From positions 1-34,650 of the forward strand of contig SVKB01000023.1 of assembly GCA_015068665.1 (NCBI GenBank): a DNA stretch of 34,650 nucleotides, written 5' to 3'. Under the pieces are notes generated by a model. The model searched no databases. It saw nothing but the letters and a program-made list of their open reading frames with translations, and was not told the DNA's origin. Position 1 is the stretch's first letter, and every line of letters begins with the position of its first letter. Position numbers and translations under genes: made by a program. Shown piece after piece: positions 15,036-24,396 of this stretch. This stretch comes from Oscillospiraceae bacterium. GTDB taxonomy: Bacteria > Bacillota > Clostridia > UMGS1840 > HGM11507.

Positions 15036-15434
15036 TTACCAGATGTAGGCTAAAACTTCGCCACCAACATTTTCTTTTCTGGCTTTCTTATCGGTCATAA
15101 CACCCTTTGATGTTGAGATGATAGCGATACCTAAGCCTTTAAGAACTCTTGGAAGCTCTTCCTTGCTTGCATAAATTCTAAGGCCTGGCTTAGAAATTCT
15201 TTTGATACCACTGATAACTCTCTGCTTGTTTTCAGCGTACTTAAGAGAAACTCTTATAATACCCTGCTTACCGTCATCAATAATCTGGTAGTTCTTTATA
15301 TAACCTTCTTCAAGTAATATTTCCGCTATTGATTTCTTTAAATTAGACGCCGGAATGTCAACTGAGATGTGTCTTGCTGAGTTAGCATTTCTGATTCTTG
15401 TTAACATATCAGCGATTGGATCTGTGATTTGCAT
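15036..15434 (-). CDS. rpsH: 30S ribosomal protein uS8
   Basis: 132 residues, with the N-terminal [13 protein letters not shown] motif and the RNA-binding C-terminal [26 protein letters not shown]. uS8 binds helix 21 of 16S rRNA and, in E. coli, represses the spc operon; no matching mRNA site was identified here. It lies 62 bp after rpsN. Confidence 0.97.
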   Translation of the reverse strand: MQITDPIADMLTRIRNANSARHISVDIPASNLKKSIAEILLEEGYIKNYQIIDDGKQGIIRVSLKYAENKQRVISGIKRISKPGLRIYASKEELPRVLKGLGIAIISTSKGVMTDKKARKENVGGEVLAYIW

Positions 15435-15496
15435 TCGTTATGCCTCCTTCCGTTTAAATAAGACCTTTTAGTCTTATCTGTTACGCAACATAATTT

Positions 15497-15682
15497 TTAC
15501 CAACTTGCTTTTTTAACACCAGGAATTTGTCCTTTGTATGCTAATTCTCTGAAACAAATTCTGCAGATGCCGAATTTTCTAAGATATGCATGCGGTCTTC
15601 CGCAAATTTTACATCTATTATAAAATCTTGTTGAAAACTTAGGTGTTCTTTGCTGTTTTAAAATCATCGCCTTTTTAGCCAC
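15497..15682 (-). CDS. rpsN: 30S ribosomal protein uS14, type Z
   Basis: 61 residues, the short zinc-binding form, with Cys24, Cys27, Cys40 and Cys43 as the zinc site. It sits in the 30S head. The short type Z is the usual copy in the spc operon of Gram-positive bacteria. It lies 20 bp after rplE. Confidence 0.97.
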   Translation of the reverse strand: MAKKAMILKQQRTPKFSTRFYNRCKICGRPHAYLRKFGICRICFRELAYKGQIPGVKKASW

Positions 15683-15702
15683 TATAAGAACCTCCCTTCA
15701 GG

Positions 15703-16245
15703 TTAGTTTTTAGCAAATGGAGCGCCCATAAGGGTAAGTAACTCTTTTGCTTCTTCGTCTGTCTTTGCGGTAGTAACAAAATTAATGTCCATACCTCTTA
15801 ACTTTTCAATTTTATCGTATTCGATTTCAGGGAATATTAACTGTTCCTTAAGACCCATAGAGTAGTTACCTCTACCGTCGAAGGAGTTAGGATTGATTCC
15901 TCTGAAGTCTCTAACTCTTGGTAATGCAATGTTAAATAATCTGTCAAGGAATTCGTACATTCTCTTTCCTCTTAAGGTTACTTTACAACCAAGCTTCATT
16001 CCTTCTCTAACCTTAAAGTTTGAAACTGATTTCTTAGCTGTTGTTACGATAGGCTGCTGACCTGAGATGATAGCAAGCTCTGAAACAGCAGCATCTAAAA
16101 GTTTGGAATTGTCCTTAGAATCGCCGGCGCCGATGTTGATTGTAATCTTCACAAGCTTTGGAATTTCCATAACGTTTTTATATCCGAACTTTTCTTTAAG
16201 TGCTTTAGCAACTTCATTCTTGTAGAATTCTTCTAATCTTGCCAT
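15703..16245 (-). CDS. rplE: 50S ribosomal protein uL5
   Basis: 180 residues with the signature [29 protein letters not shown] and the P-site loop region [24 protein letters not shown]. It binds 5S rRNA and the P-site tRNA. It lies 23 bp after rplX. Confidence 0.97.
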   Translation of the reverse strand: MARLEEFYKNEVAKALKEKFGYKNVMEIPKLVKITINIGAGDSKDNSKLLDAAVSELAIISGQQPIVTTAKKSVSNFKVREGMKLGCKVTLRGKRMYEFLDRLFNIALPRVRDFRGINPNSFDGRGNYSMGLKEQLIFPEIEYDKIEKLRGMDINFVTTAKTDEEAKELLTLMGAPFAKN

Positions 16246-16268
16246 TTTATTTCCTCCTTCCCAAACTT

Positions 16269-16595
16269 TTAGTTGTCGATAACTTCGTTACACTTCTTGC
16301 AGTATCTTACCTTGGAACCGTCTTCAAGAATCTTCTTACCAACTCTTGCAGCCTTACCGCACTTATCACATACATACATAACCTTTGCAGCATAGATAGG
16401 AGCTTCGTTCTTAACGATACCGCCTACATCACCCTGCTTTCTAGCCTTTGTGTGCTTTGTAGCAATGTTGATGCCTTCTACTATAATTTTACCTGTCTTT
16501 GGCATTACTTCAAGAACCTTACCGGTCTTGTTCTTATCCTTACCGGATATAACCTTAACAGTTTCACCTTTTTTAACGTGAATCTTTTTAATCAT
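16269..16595 (-). CDS. rplX: 50S ribosomal protein uL24
   Basis: 108 residues. The KOW motif ([22 protein letters not shown]) is followed by a domain with CDKC and CKKC pairs near the C terminus, a zinc-ribbon-like feature present in many Firmicute L24 proteins. uL24 starts 50S assembly and sits at the tunnel exit. It lies 16 bp after rplN. Confidence 0.97.
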   Translation of the reverse strand: MIKKIHVKKGETVKVISGKDKNKTGKVLEVMPKTGKIIVEGINIATKHTKARKQGDVGGIVKNEAPIYAAKVMYVCDKCGKAARVGKKILEDGSKVRYCKKCNEVIDN

Positions 16596-16611
16596 CTCTC
16601 ATTTACCCCCA

Positions 16612-16980
16612 TTACAGTACTTCAGGTGCAAGAGAAAGAATCTTCATATATTCTTTATCACGAAGCTCTCTTGCAACAGGGCCGAATATACGGGTTCCTC
16701 TGGGATTCTTATCATCCTTGATTATAACTGCCGCATTTTCGTCGAATTTTATATATGAGCCGTCAGCTCTGCCAACGCCCTTCTTAGATCTTACGATAAC
16801 AGCCTTAACAACTTCGCTTTTTTTAACAACTCCGCCGGGTGTTGCTTTCTTAACAGTAGCAATGATTACATCGCCTACGTTAGCATACTTTCTTTTGGAA
16901 CCACCCATAACTCTGATGCAAAGAAGCTCTTTAGCGCCGGTGTTATCAGCAACCTTTAATCTTGTTTCTTGCTGGATCAT
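16612..16980 (-). CDS. rplN: 50S ribosomal protein uL14
   Basis: 122 residues, normal length, starting [28 protein letters not shown]. It forms part of the subunit interface and bridge B8, and in many bacteria is the docking site of the silencing factor RsfS. It lies 30 bp after rpsQ. Confidence 0.97.
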   Translation of the reverse strand: MIQQETRLKVADNTGAKELLCIRVMGGSKRKYANVGDVIIATVKKATPGGVVKKSEVVKAVIVRSKKGVGRADGSYIKFDENAAVIIKDDKNPRGTRIFGPVARELRDKEYMKILSLAPEVL

Positions 16981-17010
16981 AGTTATCCTCCTTTTTATAC
17001 TGAGTCAGGA

Positions 17011-17268
17011 TTATTTAGCTTTTTCGATTATTGATACAAGTCTCCATCTCTTGTCCTTGGATAAAGGTCTTGTTTCCATAACCTTAATTCTGTCTCCTAC
17101 TTTACACTCATTGTTTTCGTCGTGTGCCTTTAGTTTATATGTTCTCTTAACAACCTTGCCGTATAAAGGATGTTTAACGCTATCAACTACAGCAACAACA
17201 ACGGTTTTGTCCATCTTATCACTTACAACTTTACCTACTCTGGTCTTTCTATAATTTCTTTCGGACAT
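17011..17268 (-). CDS. rpsQ: 30S ribosomal protein uS17
   Basis: 85 residues forming an OB fold, with the signature [21 protein letters not shown]-like start and [27 protein letters not shown]. It binds the 5' domain of 16S rRNA. It lies 19 bp after rpmC. Confidence 0.96.
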   Translation of the reverse strand: MSERNYRKTRVGKVVSDKMDKTVVVAVVDSVKHPLYGKVVKRTYKLKAHDENNECKVGDRIKVMETRPLSKDKRWRLVSIIEKAK

Positions 17269-17287
17269 TTTAAACCCTCCTTACTGA

Positions 17288-17488
17288 TTAGTTAGCGTTC
17301 TTCAGTTCTCTTTCGCGAAGAACTGTCTTTATCTGCGCTATGTTTTTCTTAACTTCCTTTATTCTCATAGGATTGTCAAGCTGGTTTATTTCTAACTGGA
17401 ATCTTAAATTGAATAATTCTGATTTAAGCTCGGCTAATTTCTGATTTAATTCAACATCAGCCATTTCAAGGATTTCATTAAACTTCAC
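17288..17488 (-). CDS. rpmC: 50S ribosomal protein uL29
   Basis: 66 residues, two helices ([18 protein letters not shown], then [19 protein letters not shown]). I used the GTG at 17488: it follows GAGGGTGG by about 8 bp and gives the usual L29 N terminus. A longer frame to 17515 would add nine residues with no site in front. With this start it overlaps the end of rplP by 11 bp, so translation is coupled. The protein sits at the tunnel exit, beside uL23. Confidence 0.93.
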   Translation of the reverse strand: MKFNEILEMADVELNQKLAELKSELFNLRFQLEINQLDNPMRIKEVKKNIAQIKTVLRERELKNAN

Positions 17489-17915
17489 TGACTTCACCAC
17501 CCTCTGATTCTTCACGAGCTATGATTTTACACTTTACAGGTAATTTATGCATAGCAAGTCTTAATGCTTCTCTTGCAACTTCTTCAGATACGCCTGCGAT
17601 TTCGAACATTACTCTGCCCGGCTTAACAACAGCCACCCAGTATTCAGGTGAACCTTTACCACTACCCATTCGGGTTTCAGCAGGTTTTTCTGTAATCGGC
17701 TTATCAGGGAAGATTTTGATCCAAACCTGACCGCCTCTCTTGATATAACGTGTCATAGCAATTCTGGCTGCTTCAATCTGATTTGAAGTAATCCAGGAAG
17801 GTTCTGTAGCAACAAGACCGAAATCTCCGTAGGAAACCTTGTTACCTCTTGTAGCAACACCCTTCATTCTGCCTCTCTGAACTCTACGACGTTTAACTCT
17901 TTTTGGCATTAACAT
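17478..17915 (-). CDS. rplP: 50S ribosomal protein uL16
   Basis: 145 residues starting [24 protein letters not shown] lies 7 bp before this ATG, while the longer frame reaching 17996 runs inside rpsC and has no site. Family motifs are visible ([24 protein letters not shown]). uL16 helps shape the A site and completes 50S maturation. The start is 1 bp after the rpsC stop and the end overlaps rpmC. Confidence 0.96.
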   Translation of the reverse strand: MLMPKRVKRRRVQRGRMKGVATRGNKVSYGDFGLVATEPSWITSNQIEAARIAMTRYIKRGGQVWIKIFPDKPITEKPAETRMGSGKGSPEYWVAVVKPGRVMFEIAGVSEEVAREALRLAMHKLPVKCKIIAREESEGGEVSEV

Positions 17916-17916
17916 A

Positions 17917-18585
17917 TTATTTTCCTCCTTCCGCGCGAGCCTTTGCTCTCTTGTTTTCAGGAAGAACTTCACCCTTATAAATCCAAACCTTAACACCTAT
18001 CTTACCGTAGGTTGTATCAGCTTCCCAGAAACCGTAGTCAATGTCAGCTCTTAAGGTCTGTAGAGGAATTGTTCCTTCGTGATAGTGTTCGCATCTTGCG
18101 ATTTCAGCACCGCCTAAACGACCTGAAACTGCAGTTTTGATACCTTTAGCTCCAACTCTCATTGTTCTCTGCATGCACTGCTTCATAGCTCTTCTGAAAG
18201 AAATTCTCTTCTCAAGCTGTGCTGCAATGTTTTCAGCAACTAACTGTGCGTTCATGTCAGGAACCTTGATTTCAACGATGTTGATTCTAACGTCCTTACC
18301 GATAAGCTTTTTAACGTCAGCATTTAACTTTTCAATTTCTGCTCCGCCCTTACCGATGATGATACCCGGCTTAGCAGCATGAAGAGTAATTAAAATCTTA
18401 TCCTGTTTCTTTTCGATTTCGATTTTAGCAATGCCGGCAATAAATAACTTTTTCTTTAAGTATTTTCTGATTTTATAATCTTCAACCAAGCTGTCTCCAA
18501 AATCCTTACGGTTAGCGTACCATTTTGAATCCCAGTCTTTGATTATTCCGACTCTGATACCATGGGGATTAACTTTCTGTCCCAT
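17917..18585 (-). CDS. rpsC: 30S ribosomal protein uS3
   Basis: 222 residues, starting [22 protein letters not shown]. The KH domain contains [16 protein letters not shown] with the GKGG loop, and the C-terminal domain ends with a basic tail ([11 protein letters not shown]). uS3 is part of the mRNA entry channel and its helicase activity. It lies 15 bp after rplV. Confidence 0.97.
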   Translation of the reverse strand: MGQKVNPHGIRVGIIKDWDSKWYANRKDFGDSLVEDYKIRKYLKKKLFIAGIAKIEIEKKQDKILITLHAAKPGIIIGKGGAEIEKLNADVKKLIGKDVRINIVEIKVPDMNAQLVAENIAAQLEKRISFRRAMKQCMQRTMRVGAKGIKTAVSGRLGGAEIARCEHYHEGTIPLQTLRADIDYGFWEADTTYGKIGVKVWIYKGEVLPENKRAKARAEGGK

Positions 18586-18600
18586 AATTTCGCCTCCTTA

Positions 18601-18936
18601 TTACTCTTTTTCTGCAACAACAACTGTTATGTGGCTTGTTCTTTTATTGATTCTGAACGCTCTACCCTGTGCTCTTGCCATAATTCTCTTAAGGATTGGG
18701 CCCGGATTAGCGTATACTTCTTTAACATATAAATTGTCAGCAGTCATATTGTGATTGTTTTCTGCATTTGCGATAGCAGACTTTAATAATTTTTCAACAA
18801 TTGGAGATGCAGCTTTAGGAGTAGTCTTTAATATACCAAGGGCAACTCCTACAGGCTTATTTCTGATTAGGTCTATAACGATCTTCACTTTACGTGGAGA
18901 TATTCTAGCATAACTAAGCTTTGCTCTTGCTTCCAT
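18601..18936 (-). CDS. rplV: 50S ribosomal protein uL22
   Basis: 111 residues. The extended loop region (near [23 protein letters not shown]) reaches into the peptide tunnel, where changes can give macrolide resistance. No such change can be judged here. It lies 43 bp after rpsS. Confidence 0.97.
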   Translation of the reverse strand: MEARAKLSYARISPRKVKIVIDLIRNKPVGVALGILKTTPKAASPIVEKLLKSAIANAENNHNMTADNLYVKEVYANPGPILKRIMARAQGRAFRINKRTSHITVVVAEKE

Positions 18937-18979
18937 TTGTTTTGCCTCCTTTCATAACTTAAAAAGTCAGTCAACTTTA

Positions 18980-19255
18980 CTATTTAGCACCTGTTTTGGA
19001 ACCTGCATGGCCTCTGAATGTTCTTGTTGGAGCAAACTCACCAAGCTTGTGTCCGATCATATCTTCTGTTACATATACAGGCACGTGTTTTCTGCCGTCA
19101 TAAACAGCGATTGTATGTCCTACGAATTCAGGGAAAATTGTGGATGCTCTTGACCAGGTCTTAAGCACTCTCTTTTCGCCGGCTTCATTCATATCTTCGA
19201 TTCTTTTATATAATTTAGCGTCAACGAAAGGTCCTTTTTTCAAAGATCTACCCAT
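18980..19255 (-). CDS. rpsS: 30S ribosomal protein uS19
   Basis: 91 residues, starting [20 protein letters not shown] with the C-terminal signature [18 protein letters not shown]. It lies in the 30S head with uS13 and contacts the A-site tRNA. It starts 45 bp after the rplB stop. Confidence 0.97.
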   Translation of the reverse strand: MGRSLKKGPFVDAKLYKRIEDMNEAGEKRVLKTWSRASTIFPEFVGHTIAVYDGRKHVPVYVTEDMIGHKLGEFAPTRTFRGHAGSKTGAK

Positions 19256-19300
19256 TTGACAACCTCCTCTCTTATAAAAAACGGAAAGTTATTATTGTTA

Positions 19301-20134
19301 TTATTTAGCGTTTCTTGCCTTAACAATGAACTTATTGCTTTGTTTTTTCTTACTTCTTGTCTTAAGACCAAGAGCAGGTTTACCCCAAGGAGTAACCGGT
19401 GCGGGTCTACCGATAGGTGATTTACCTTCACCACCACCGTGAGGGTGATCGCAAGGATTCATAACAACACCTCTTACGGTTGGTCTCCAACCAAGATGTC
19501 TTTTTCTTCCGGCTTTACCGATAGAAACGTTTTCGTGGTCAATGTTACTTACCTGACCGATGGTAGCCTTACATACTGTAAGAACCATTCTAACTTCACC
19601 TGATGGAAGTCTTACCTGAGCATATTTGCCTTCCTTAGCCATAAGCTGAGCAGAGTTACCTGCGCTTCTTACAAGCTGAGCGCCTTTGCCCGGTGCAAGC
19701 TCAATGTTATGGATGATTGTACCAACAGGAATGTTAGAGATCGGTAATGTGTTACCGGGTTTGATATCTGCAGATGCACTTGAGATAACAGTATCTCCAA
19801 CCTTAAGACCGTTAGGAGCGATAATGTAGCTCTTTACGCCGTCTTCATACTGGATTAAAGCGATAAATGCGCTTCTGTTAGGATCGTATTCAAGTGTCAT
19901 AACCTTTGCAGGTACATCTAACTTGTTTCTCTTGAAATCAATAATTCTGTATTTTATCTTGTTACCGCCGCCTCTGTGTCTTACAGTAATTCTACCGTAT
20001 GAGTTTCTGCCGGCAGTTTTCTTTAAGTTAACCAACAATGATCTCTCAGGTTTTACCTTTGAAAGTTCAGAAAAATCTGTAACTGTCATAAATCTTCTTG
20101 AGGGAGTGGTTGGTTTATAACTTTTTATAGCCAT
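19301..20134 (-). CDS. rplB: 50S ribosomal protein uL2
   Basis: 277 residues, full length. The C-terminal signature [19 protein letters not shown] contains the His equivalent to E. coli His229, important for peptidyl transfer, and the tail is rich in Lys and Arg. It is a primary 23S rRNA binder at bridge B7b. It lies 38 bp after rplW. Confidence 0.97.
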   Translation of the reverse strand: MAIKSYKPTTPSRRFMTVTDFSELSKVKPERSLLVNLKKTAGRNSYGRITVRHRGGGNKIKYRIIDFKRNKLDVPAKVMTLEYDPNRSAFIALIQYEDGVKSYIIAPNGLKVGDTVISSASADIKPGNTLPISNIPVGTIIHNIELAPGKGAQLVRSAGNSAQLMAKEGKYAQVRLPSGEVRMVLTVCKATIGQVSNIDHENVSIGKAGRKRHLGWRPTVRGVVMNPCDHPHGGGEGKSPIGRPAPVTPWGKPALGLKTRSKKKQSNKFIVKARNAK

Positions 20135-20172
20135 AATTTTTCATCTCCTTAACAATATTTATAGGATTTATG

Positions 20173-20469
20173 CTACGCCATACTTTCAAAGAATTCAATT
20201 GTCTTGCTGTCCTCTGTAAGAGTAACAATGGCTTTCTTGTAGCTTGGTCTTCTACCGGTGTGAACTCCTACTCTCTTCATCTTACCGGTTACGTTAACAG
20301 TGTTAACGCTCTTAACTTTAACGCCTTTGAAAACAGTTTCGATAGCGTTCTTTATTTCTATTTTGTTAGCATCCTTGGATACCTCGAAGGTATACTTTTT
20401 AGCAGGGATGCCATCCATACTTTTTTCAGAAATTATTGGTCTTCTGATTATATCGTGTGCGTACTTCAT
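20173..20469 (-). CDS. rplW: 50S ribosomal protein uL23
   Basis: 98 residues with the signature [15 protein letters not shown]. uL23 lies at the tunnel exit and is the docking site for trigger factor and SRP. Its start codon overlaps the rplD stop by one base (TAATG), so the two are translationally coupled. Confidence 0.97.
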   Translation of the reverse strand: MKYAHDIIRRPIISEKSMDGIPAKKYTFEVSKDANKIEIKNAIETVFKGVKVKSVNTVNVTGKMKRVGVHTGRRPSYKKAIVTLTEDSKTIEFFESMA

Positions 20470-21092
20470 TAAGCATACACCTCCTCTAATTTCTTAACAG
20501 CATCAACTGTGATAACAAACTGTTCGCAGTTTAATACATCATAAGTGTTAAGCATGGTAGAAAGAGTTGTTTTAACTTCAGGAATGTTGTTTGCTGATTT
20601 AACAACAAAATCATTCTTTTCATTTAAAACGATTAATGCTTTTCCTTCAACCTTAAGGTTTGCAAGCATCTTAACCATTTCCTTAGTCTTGTATTCTGCA
20701 ACAGTGATATTGTCAACAACGATGATGTTGTTATCTGTTACCTTGCTTGTAAGAGCAGATTTAAGTGCAACCTGTCTCAGCTTCTTGTTCAAGCTGTATC
20801 TGTAGCTTCTTGGCTTAGGACCTAAAGCAACACCGCCGCCTGTCCACTGTGGAGCACGGATTGAACCCTGTCTTGCACGGCCTGTACCCTTCTGTTTCCA
20901 AGGCTTGATTCCGCCGCCTCTTACTTCAGTTCTTGTCTTTGTGCTCTGAGTGCCGTGTCTGGAATTTGCTAAGTGATTAACTACTGCAGCATGCATTGCA
21001 TTGTTATTTATTTCAACGCCAAATACTTTATCGCTTAATTCGATATCTCCAATTACTTTACCTTCCATATTATATAAATCAACTTTAGGCAT
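20469..21092 (-). CDS. rplD: 50S ribosomal protein uL4
   Basis: 207 residues. The tunnel loop region ([40 protein letters not shown], about 47-86) is conserved and complete. In E. coli L4 also represses the S10 operon through the leader RNA. A structured leader lies upstream of rpsJ here, but that L4 uses it is inference. Confidence 0.97.
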   Translation of the reverse strand: MPKVDLYNMEGKVIGDIELSDKVFGVEINNNAMHAAVVNHLANSRHGTQSTKTRTEVRGGGIKPWKQKGTGRARQGSIRAPQWTGGGVALGPKPRSYRYSLNKKLRQVALKSALTSKVTDNNIIVVDNITVAEYKTKEMVKMLANLKVEGKALIVLNEKNDFVVKSANNIPEVKTTLSTMLNTYDVLNCEQFVITVDAVKKLEEVYA

Positions 21093-21120
21093 TAGTAATC
21101 CTCCTTTCTCAATTAATTAT

Positions 21121-21750
21121 TTATTTCTTAACTGAATCTTTTATAACTAAAATACCGCCCTTAGGACCAGGAACTGAACCCTTAACTAAGATTAAGTTCT
21201 TGTCAGCCATTACTTTAACTACATCAAGATTCTGGATTGTAACCTTTACGTTACCCATGTGACCGGGAAGCTTCTTACCCTTGAATACACGGGATGGAGA
21301 AGAACATGCTCCCATTGAACCTGAGCTTCTGTGGAAGCCGGAACCGTGAGTCATAGGACCTCTGTGGTTACCCCATCTTTTAATAACACCGGCAAAGCCT
21401 TTACCCTTTGAAGTTCCGGTAACATCAATCTTGTCACCGTCAGCAAAGATGTCAGCCTTTACTTCATCACCGATATTTAAGGAAGCACAGTCATCAAGTC
21501 TGAACTCTCTTAAAAATCTCTTGTAACCAACGCCGGCCTTGTTAAAGTGGCCTTTTAGCGGTTTGTTAACCTTCTTTTCCTTAACTTCGGAAAAACCTAA
21601 CTGTACAGCGTCGTAGCCGTCATTTTCCACTGTTTTCTTGAAAACAACCGGACAAGGACCAACTTCAACTACTGTTACCGGAATAAATTTTCCGTTTTCA
21701 TCGAATAACTGAGTCATACCCAGCTTCTTACCGATAATTCCTTTTTGCAT
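21121..21750 (-). CDS. rplC: 50S ribosomal protein uL3
   Basis: 209 residues. The central extension ([27 protein letters not shown] ... [13 protein letters not shown]) reaches toward the peptidyl transferase centre. uL3 starts assembly at the 3' end of 23S rRNA. It lies 94 bp after rpsJ; that gap holds only an AT-rich, TTTAAA-containing stretch. Confidence 0.97.
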   Translation of the reverse strand: MQKGIIGKKLGMTQLFDENGKFIPVTVVEVGPCPVVFKKTVENDGYDAVQLGFSEVKEKKVNKPLKGHFNKAGVGYKRFLREFRLDDCASLNIGDEVKADIFADGDKIDVTGTSKGKGFAGVIKRWGNHRGPMTHGSGFHRSSGSMGACSSPSRVFKGKKLPGHMGNVKVTIQNLDVVKVMADKNLILVKGSVPGPKGGILVIKDSVKK

Positions 21751-21844
21751 TTTTCTTACCTCCTTGGTTATTGGTTGGATTTACCCAACTTGACCTTCGT
21801 GCCCTCCATTTAAGTGATTTAAAGGGCATCGTTTGCTTTAATTA

Positions 21845-22159
21845 TTAAAGCTGTTTCATAGAAACTTCTACACCTGCAGGCAAATCAAGCTTTGTTAAAG
21901 CTTCAAGTGTTTTGGATGTAGGACCTATAATGTCAATAAGTCTCTTGTGTGTTCTCATCTCAAACTGTTCTCTGGAGTCTTTATACTTATGGACAGCTCT
22001 TAAGATTGTAACGACTTCTTTCTTTGTTGGAAGCGGAATAGGTCCTGAAACCTTTGCTCCGGTTCTCTTAACAGTCTCAACGATCTTTTCAGCTGACTGA
22101 TCAATAAGCATATGATCGTACGCCTTTAGTCTGATTCTGATTTTTTCACTTCCTGCCAT
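21845..22159 (-). CDS. rpsJ: 30S ribosomal protein uS10
   Basis: 104 residues starting [16 protein letters not shown] and ending [13 protein letters not shown]. uS10 is part of the 30S head and, as NusE, of antitermination complexes. The ATG at 22159 has GGGAGG 11 bp upstream. The frame stays open upstream for another 46 codons to 22297, but that stretch is the structured leader and does not look like protein. rpsJ is the first gene of the superoperon. The usual rpsL-rpsG-fusA-tuf block is not upstream. Confidence 0.97.
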   Translation of the reverse strand: MAGSEKIRIRLKAYDHMLIDQSAEKIVETVKRTGAKVSGPIPLPTKKEVVTILRAVHKYKDSREQFEMRTHKRLIDIIGPTSKTLEALTKLDLPAGVEVSMKQL

Positions 22160-22420
22160 TTCTGTTATACCTCCCTTAAGATTATTAGGTACGACAGCAA
22201 AATTCGAAAACCCGTCCGGGTGTTTCGCGCATTCCCATTTTAAAACCCGCTTCGATTTTTCAAGCGGGTAAGCATGGTAAACGCGCAAAAAGGGCATAGT
22301 ATCCCTATCACCTTTGCATGAGTTTTAATTGTGCCTGCCGCCCGGTTTAAAATCGGACATACTCCATGGAAAAACCGGCTTTCGCCGCAACCTCCCACTT
22401 CATCGCATAAATATTTTTAC
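22160..22420 (-). ncRNA. Structured leader of the S10 operon
   Basis: The predicted transcript has about 260 nt before rpsJ. The 3' part folds as a long imperfect rod at 22222-22291: outer arms around the GCGC cores (22222-22234 with 22279-22291), middle CCAT/ATGG, and an inner perfect 8-bp stem ACCCGCTT/AAGCGGGT (22245-22252, 22262-22269). A CCCGTCCGGG hairpin (22211-22220) follows. Further upstream, CCGGTTT pairs with AAACCGG near 22342-22377. This is the position of the L4-responsive leader in other bacteria; no known class was confirmed. Confidence 0.55.
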
Positions 22421-22426
22421 TAACAC

Positions 22427-22455
22427 ATTTTACCTTATTTCTCAAGGTTTTGCAA
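22427..22455 (-). promoter_or_regulatory. Main promoter of the S10-spc-alpha superoperon
   Basis: On the minus strand, TTGCAA (22450-22455), a spacer of exactly 17 bp and TAAAAT (22427-22432) lie about 270 bp upstream of rpsJ. It is the best sigma-70 match in the divergent intergenic region. Confidence 0.65.
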
Positions 22456-22650
22456 GTGTTTTTCGATAATTTTTCCGAAAAATTACATTTTTGTATACTT
22501 GCATAAATATTTTAGCAAAAACATAAGATGCATTGTGCATTTTAACTATATTGTAAGTAAAAATTGCTTTTTTGCATCTTTATTGCTATTATAATATATA
22601 TAAAGGAATATGTAAAGTATATTAATATAATAATTATAAGGGATTTTAAT

Positions 22651-23613
22651 ATGAAAAGAATAACAGTGAATAAAAACGATGCCGATCAGAGAGTGGATAA
22701 GTTTCTTACAAAATTTTTAAATAATGCTCCCATGTCGGTGATTTACAAGGCAATAAGAAAAAAGAGAGTAAAGCTTAACGGAAAAAGATGTGAGATTTCA
22801 ACCCGTCTTAAGGAGGGGGATATTTTAGAGCTTTATATCAACGATGAATTTTTTGAGGCTAAAGAAGATGAAAGGGATTTTCTCAAAATTACCCCCGAGC
22901 TTGACATTGTATACGAGGATGAAAATATCATGCTTGTTAACAAAAAGCAGGGAGTTATAGTTCACAGCGATGAAAAGGAAAGCTTCAATACCCTTATCAA
23001 CCATATTCTGGCTTATTTACATATTAACAATGAATATGACCCGGATAACGAGCATTCCTTCCGCCCCTCGCTATGCAACCGTATTGACCGTAACACTTCG
23101 GGAATTGTCATCGCCGCAAAAACCGCAGCCGCCTTAAACACAATGAATGAAAAAATAAAGAACAATGAAATTCAGAAATACTATCTTTGTATTGCTCTTG
23201 GTAAATTCAAAAATAAAAAAGGCATTTTAAGAGATTATCTTATAAAGGATGCGGATGAAAACACGGTTAAGGTTTATAAGGATAAAAGACCGGGTGCCAA
23301 GGAGATAATTACAGAATACAGAGTTTTAAAGGAAACGGACAAGCTTTCTCTTTTAGAGGTGCATCTGATTACAGGAAGAACCCATCAGATAAGAGCACAT
23401 CTTGCAAGTATCGGTCATCCTCTTTTAGGGGATACAAAATATGCAAGGCTTACCGATATGCCCATAAAAAGCAGAAAGCAGTATTTATGCTCTTATAAAA
23501 CCTATTTTGATAAAACCGAGGAAGAAAATCCCCTTTCCTATTTAGAGGGGAAAACCTTTCAGATAAAAAATCCCGTTATTTTATCCGACTTTGAAAAATT
23601 TTCCACATTATAA
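22651..23613 (+). CDS. RluA-family pseudouridine synthase
   Basis: 320 residues, cytosolic; converts uridine to pseudouridine in rRNA or tRNA. An S4 RNA-binding domain occupies about 1-65 ([14 protein letters not shown] ... RVKLNGKR). The catalytic domain has NRIDRNTSG at 143-151 with Asp146 as catalytic residue, and [28 protein letters not shown] at its C-terminal end. The S4 plus RluA layout resembles RluC/RluD, but the target cannot be decided. The ATG at 22651 follows TAAGGG; the longer frame to 22564 is AT-rich with no site. It is divergent from the ribosomal operon. Confidence 0.93.
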   Translation: MKRITVNKNDADQRVDKFLTKFLNNAPMSVIYKAIRKKRVKLNGKRCEISTRLKEGDILELYINDEFFEAKEDERDFLKITPELDIVYEDENIMLVNKKQGVIVHSDEKESFNTLINHILAYLHINNEYDPDNEHSFRPSLCNRIDRNTSGIVIAAKTAAALNTMNEKIKNNEIQKYYLCIALGKFKNKKGILRDYLIKDADENTVKVYKDKRPGAKEIITEYRVLKETDKLSLLEVHLITGRTHQIRAHLASIGHPLLGDTKYARLTDMPIKSRKQYLCSYKTYFDKTEEENPLSYLEGKTFQIKNPVILSDFEKFSTL

Positions 23614-23685
23614 TACTTGATTTTTATTGATAGATGTGATATTATTAATAATAATTACTGATATTGATAAGAAAAGAGGGATAAG

Positions 23686-24069
23686 ATGGTACAAAGAAGA
23701 TTTTCAAAGCAAAGACAGATTATATATGATATGATAGTGAGTAATCCGGTGCATCCAACCGCAGATTACATATACAATGCTCTTAAAGGAGAATACCCTG
23801 ATTTAAGTTTAGGCACTGTTTACAGAAATCTTAATGTGCTTACCGAAATGGGAATGATTATAAAAATTACCTCGGAAGCAAACAGTGAGCATTATGACGG
23901 CAATACCGATTGTCATTATCACCTTATGTGCGAAAAGTGTCACGGTATTTTTGATGTGGATATCCCCTATTTTAAAGAACTTGAGAAAAAGGCGCAGGAG
24001 CGCAGTCCTCATAAAATAAAAACACACACCCTTGTTTTTTCGGGCGTGTGTGATAAGTGCGGGGAATAG
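23686..24069 (+). CDS. perR: Fur-family regulator, PerR-like
   Basis: 127 residues. A winged HTH (PTADYIYNALKGEYPDLSLGTVYRNLNVL) is followed by a metal-binding dimerisation domain. The structural zinc site is Cys82, Cys85, Cys122 and Cys125. The regulatory-site residues align with Bacillus PerR: His23, Asp71, His77, His79 and Asp90 correspond to His37, Asp85, His91, His93 and Asp104. The Asp at the last position favours peroxide-sensing PerR over Fur. It would repress peroxide defence genes, none of which lie here. AGAGGG precedes the ATG. It starts 72 bp after the pseudouridine synthase gene and is followed by array B. Confidence 0.85.
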   Translation: MVQRRFSKQRQIIYDMIVSNPVHPTADYIYNALKGEYPDLSLGTVYRNLNVLTEMGMIIKITSEANSEHYDGNTDCHYHLMCEKCHGIFDVDIPYFKELEKKAQERSPHKIKTHTLVFSGVCDKCGE

Positions 24070-24078
24070 GGGGAGAAA

Positions 24079-24243
24079 ATGAATTGCACCTTCGGTGCAT
24101 GAATTATTATCTTCGATAATATGAATTGACACTCCGTGTCATGAATTGCAAATAAATTTGCATGAATGCAAGGTCGGTATGCCATTCGGCACCGACCTTA
24201 TTTTCGGCGTGCCGTGTCGTCACGCCCTACCGAGTACGGTAGT
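24079..24243. repeat. Palindrome array B
   Basis: It starts 9 bp after the PerR-like gene stop. Units: ATGAATT, GCACCTTCGGTGC, ATGAATT, ATTATCTTCGATAAT, ATGAATT, GACACTCCGTGTC, ATGAATT, GCAAATAAATTTGC, then GGTCGGT/ACCGACC around ATGCCATTCGGCAC. Two more hairpins follow: GGCGTG/CACGCC and CTACCG/CGGTAG. Stems of the first two units differ from those in array C by changes on both arms. The GGCGTG...CACGCC part recurs inverted at 27597-27620. Confidence 0.78.
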
Positions 24244-24280
24244 TTATCATAACCCATAAAAAGCGTATAAAAAAGATGAT

Positions 24281-24377
24281 TATTAAACGAAAAAAGGGTA
24301 ATAATCACAAAGAGTGATTATTACCCGATAGCCCGAAGCTGTATTAAGATACTGCGAGTGGCTTTTTTCGTTTAATA
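24281..24377. terminator. Branched terminator between convergent genes
   Basis: Outer arms of 16 bp (TATTAAACGAAAAAAG at 24281-24296 and its complement at 24362-24377) enclose two further hairpins: a perfect 13-bp stem GGGTAATAATCAC/GTGATTATTACCC (24296-24308, 24314-24326) and a GTAT/ATAC hairpin around TAAG near 24340-24353. A and T tracts in the outer stem would allow termination in both directions, between the PerR-like gene and the lipoprotein gene. Confidence 0.75.
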
Positions 24378-24396
24378 GGCGCTTTTTTTACGTTTT

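Noticed and set aside
17916-17996. N-terminal extension of uL16
   Set aside because: It lies in the coding region of rpsC in another frame and has no ribosome site; MLMPKRV is the usual start.
22160-22297. N-terminal extension of uS10 by 46 residues
   Set aside because: The open frame overlaps strong RNA structure, is unlike any S10, and the ATG at 22159 has a clear ribosome binding site and the conserved start of the protein.
22200-22420. Riboswitch in the S10 leader
   Set aside because: I could not match the visible stems to the conserved core of any metabolite riboswitch; a ribosomal protein leader is more likely at this position.
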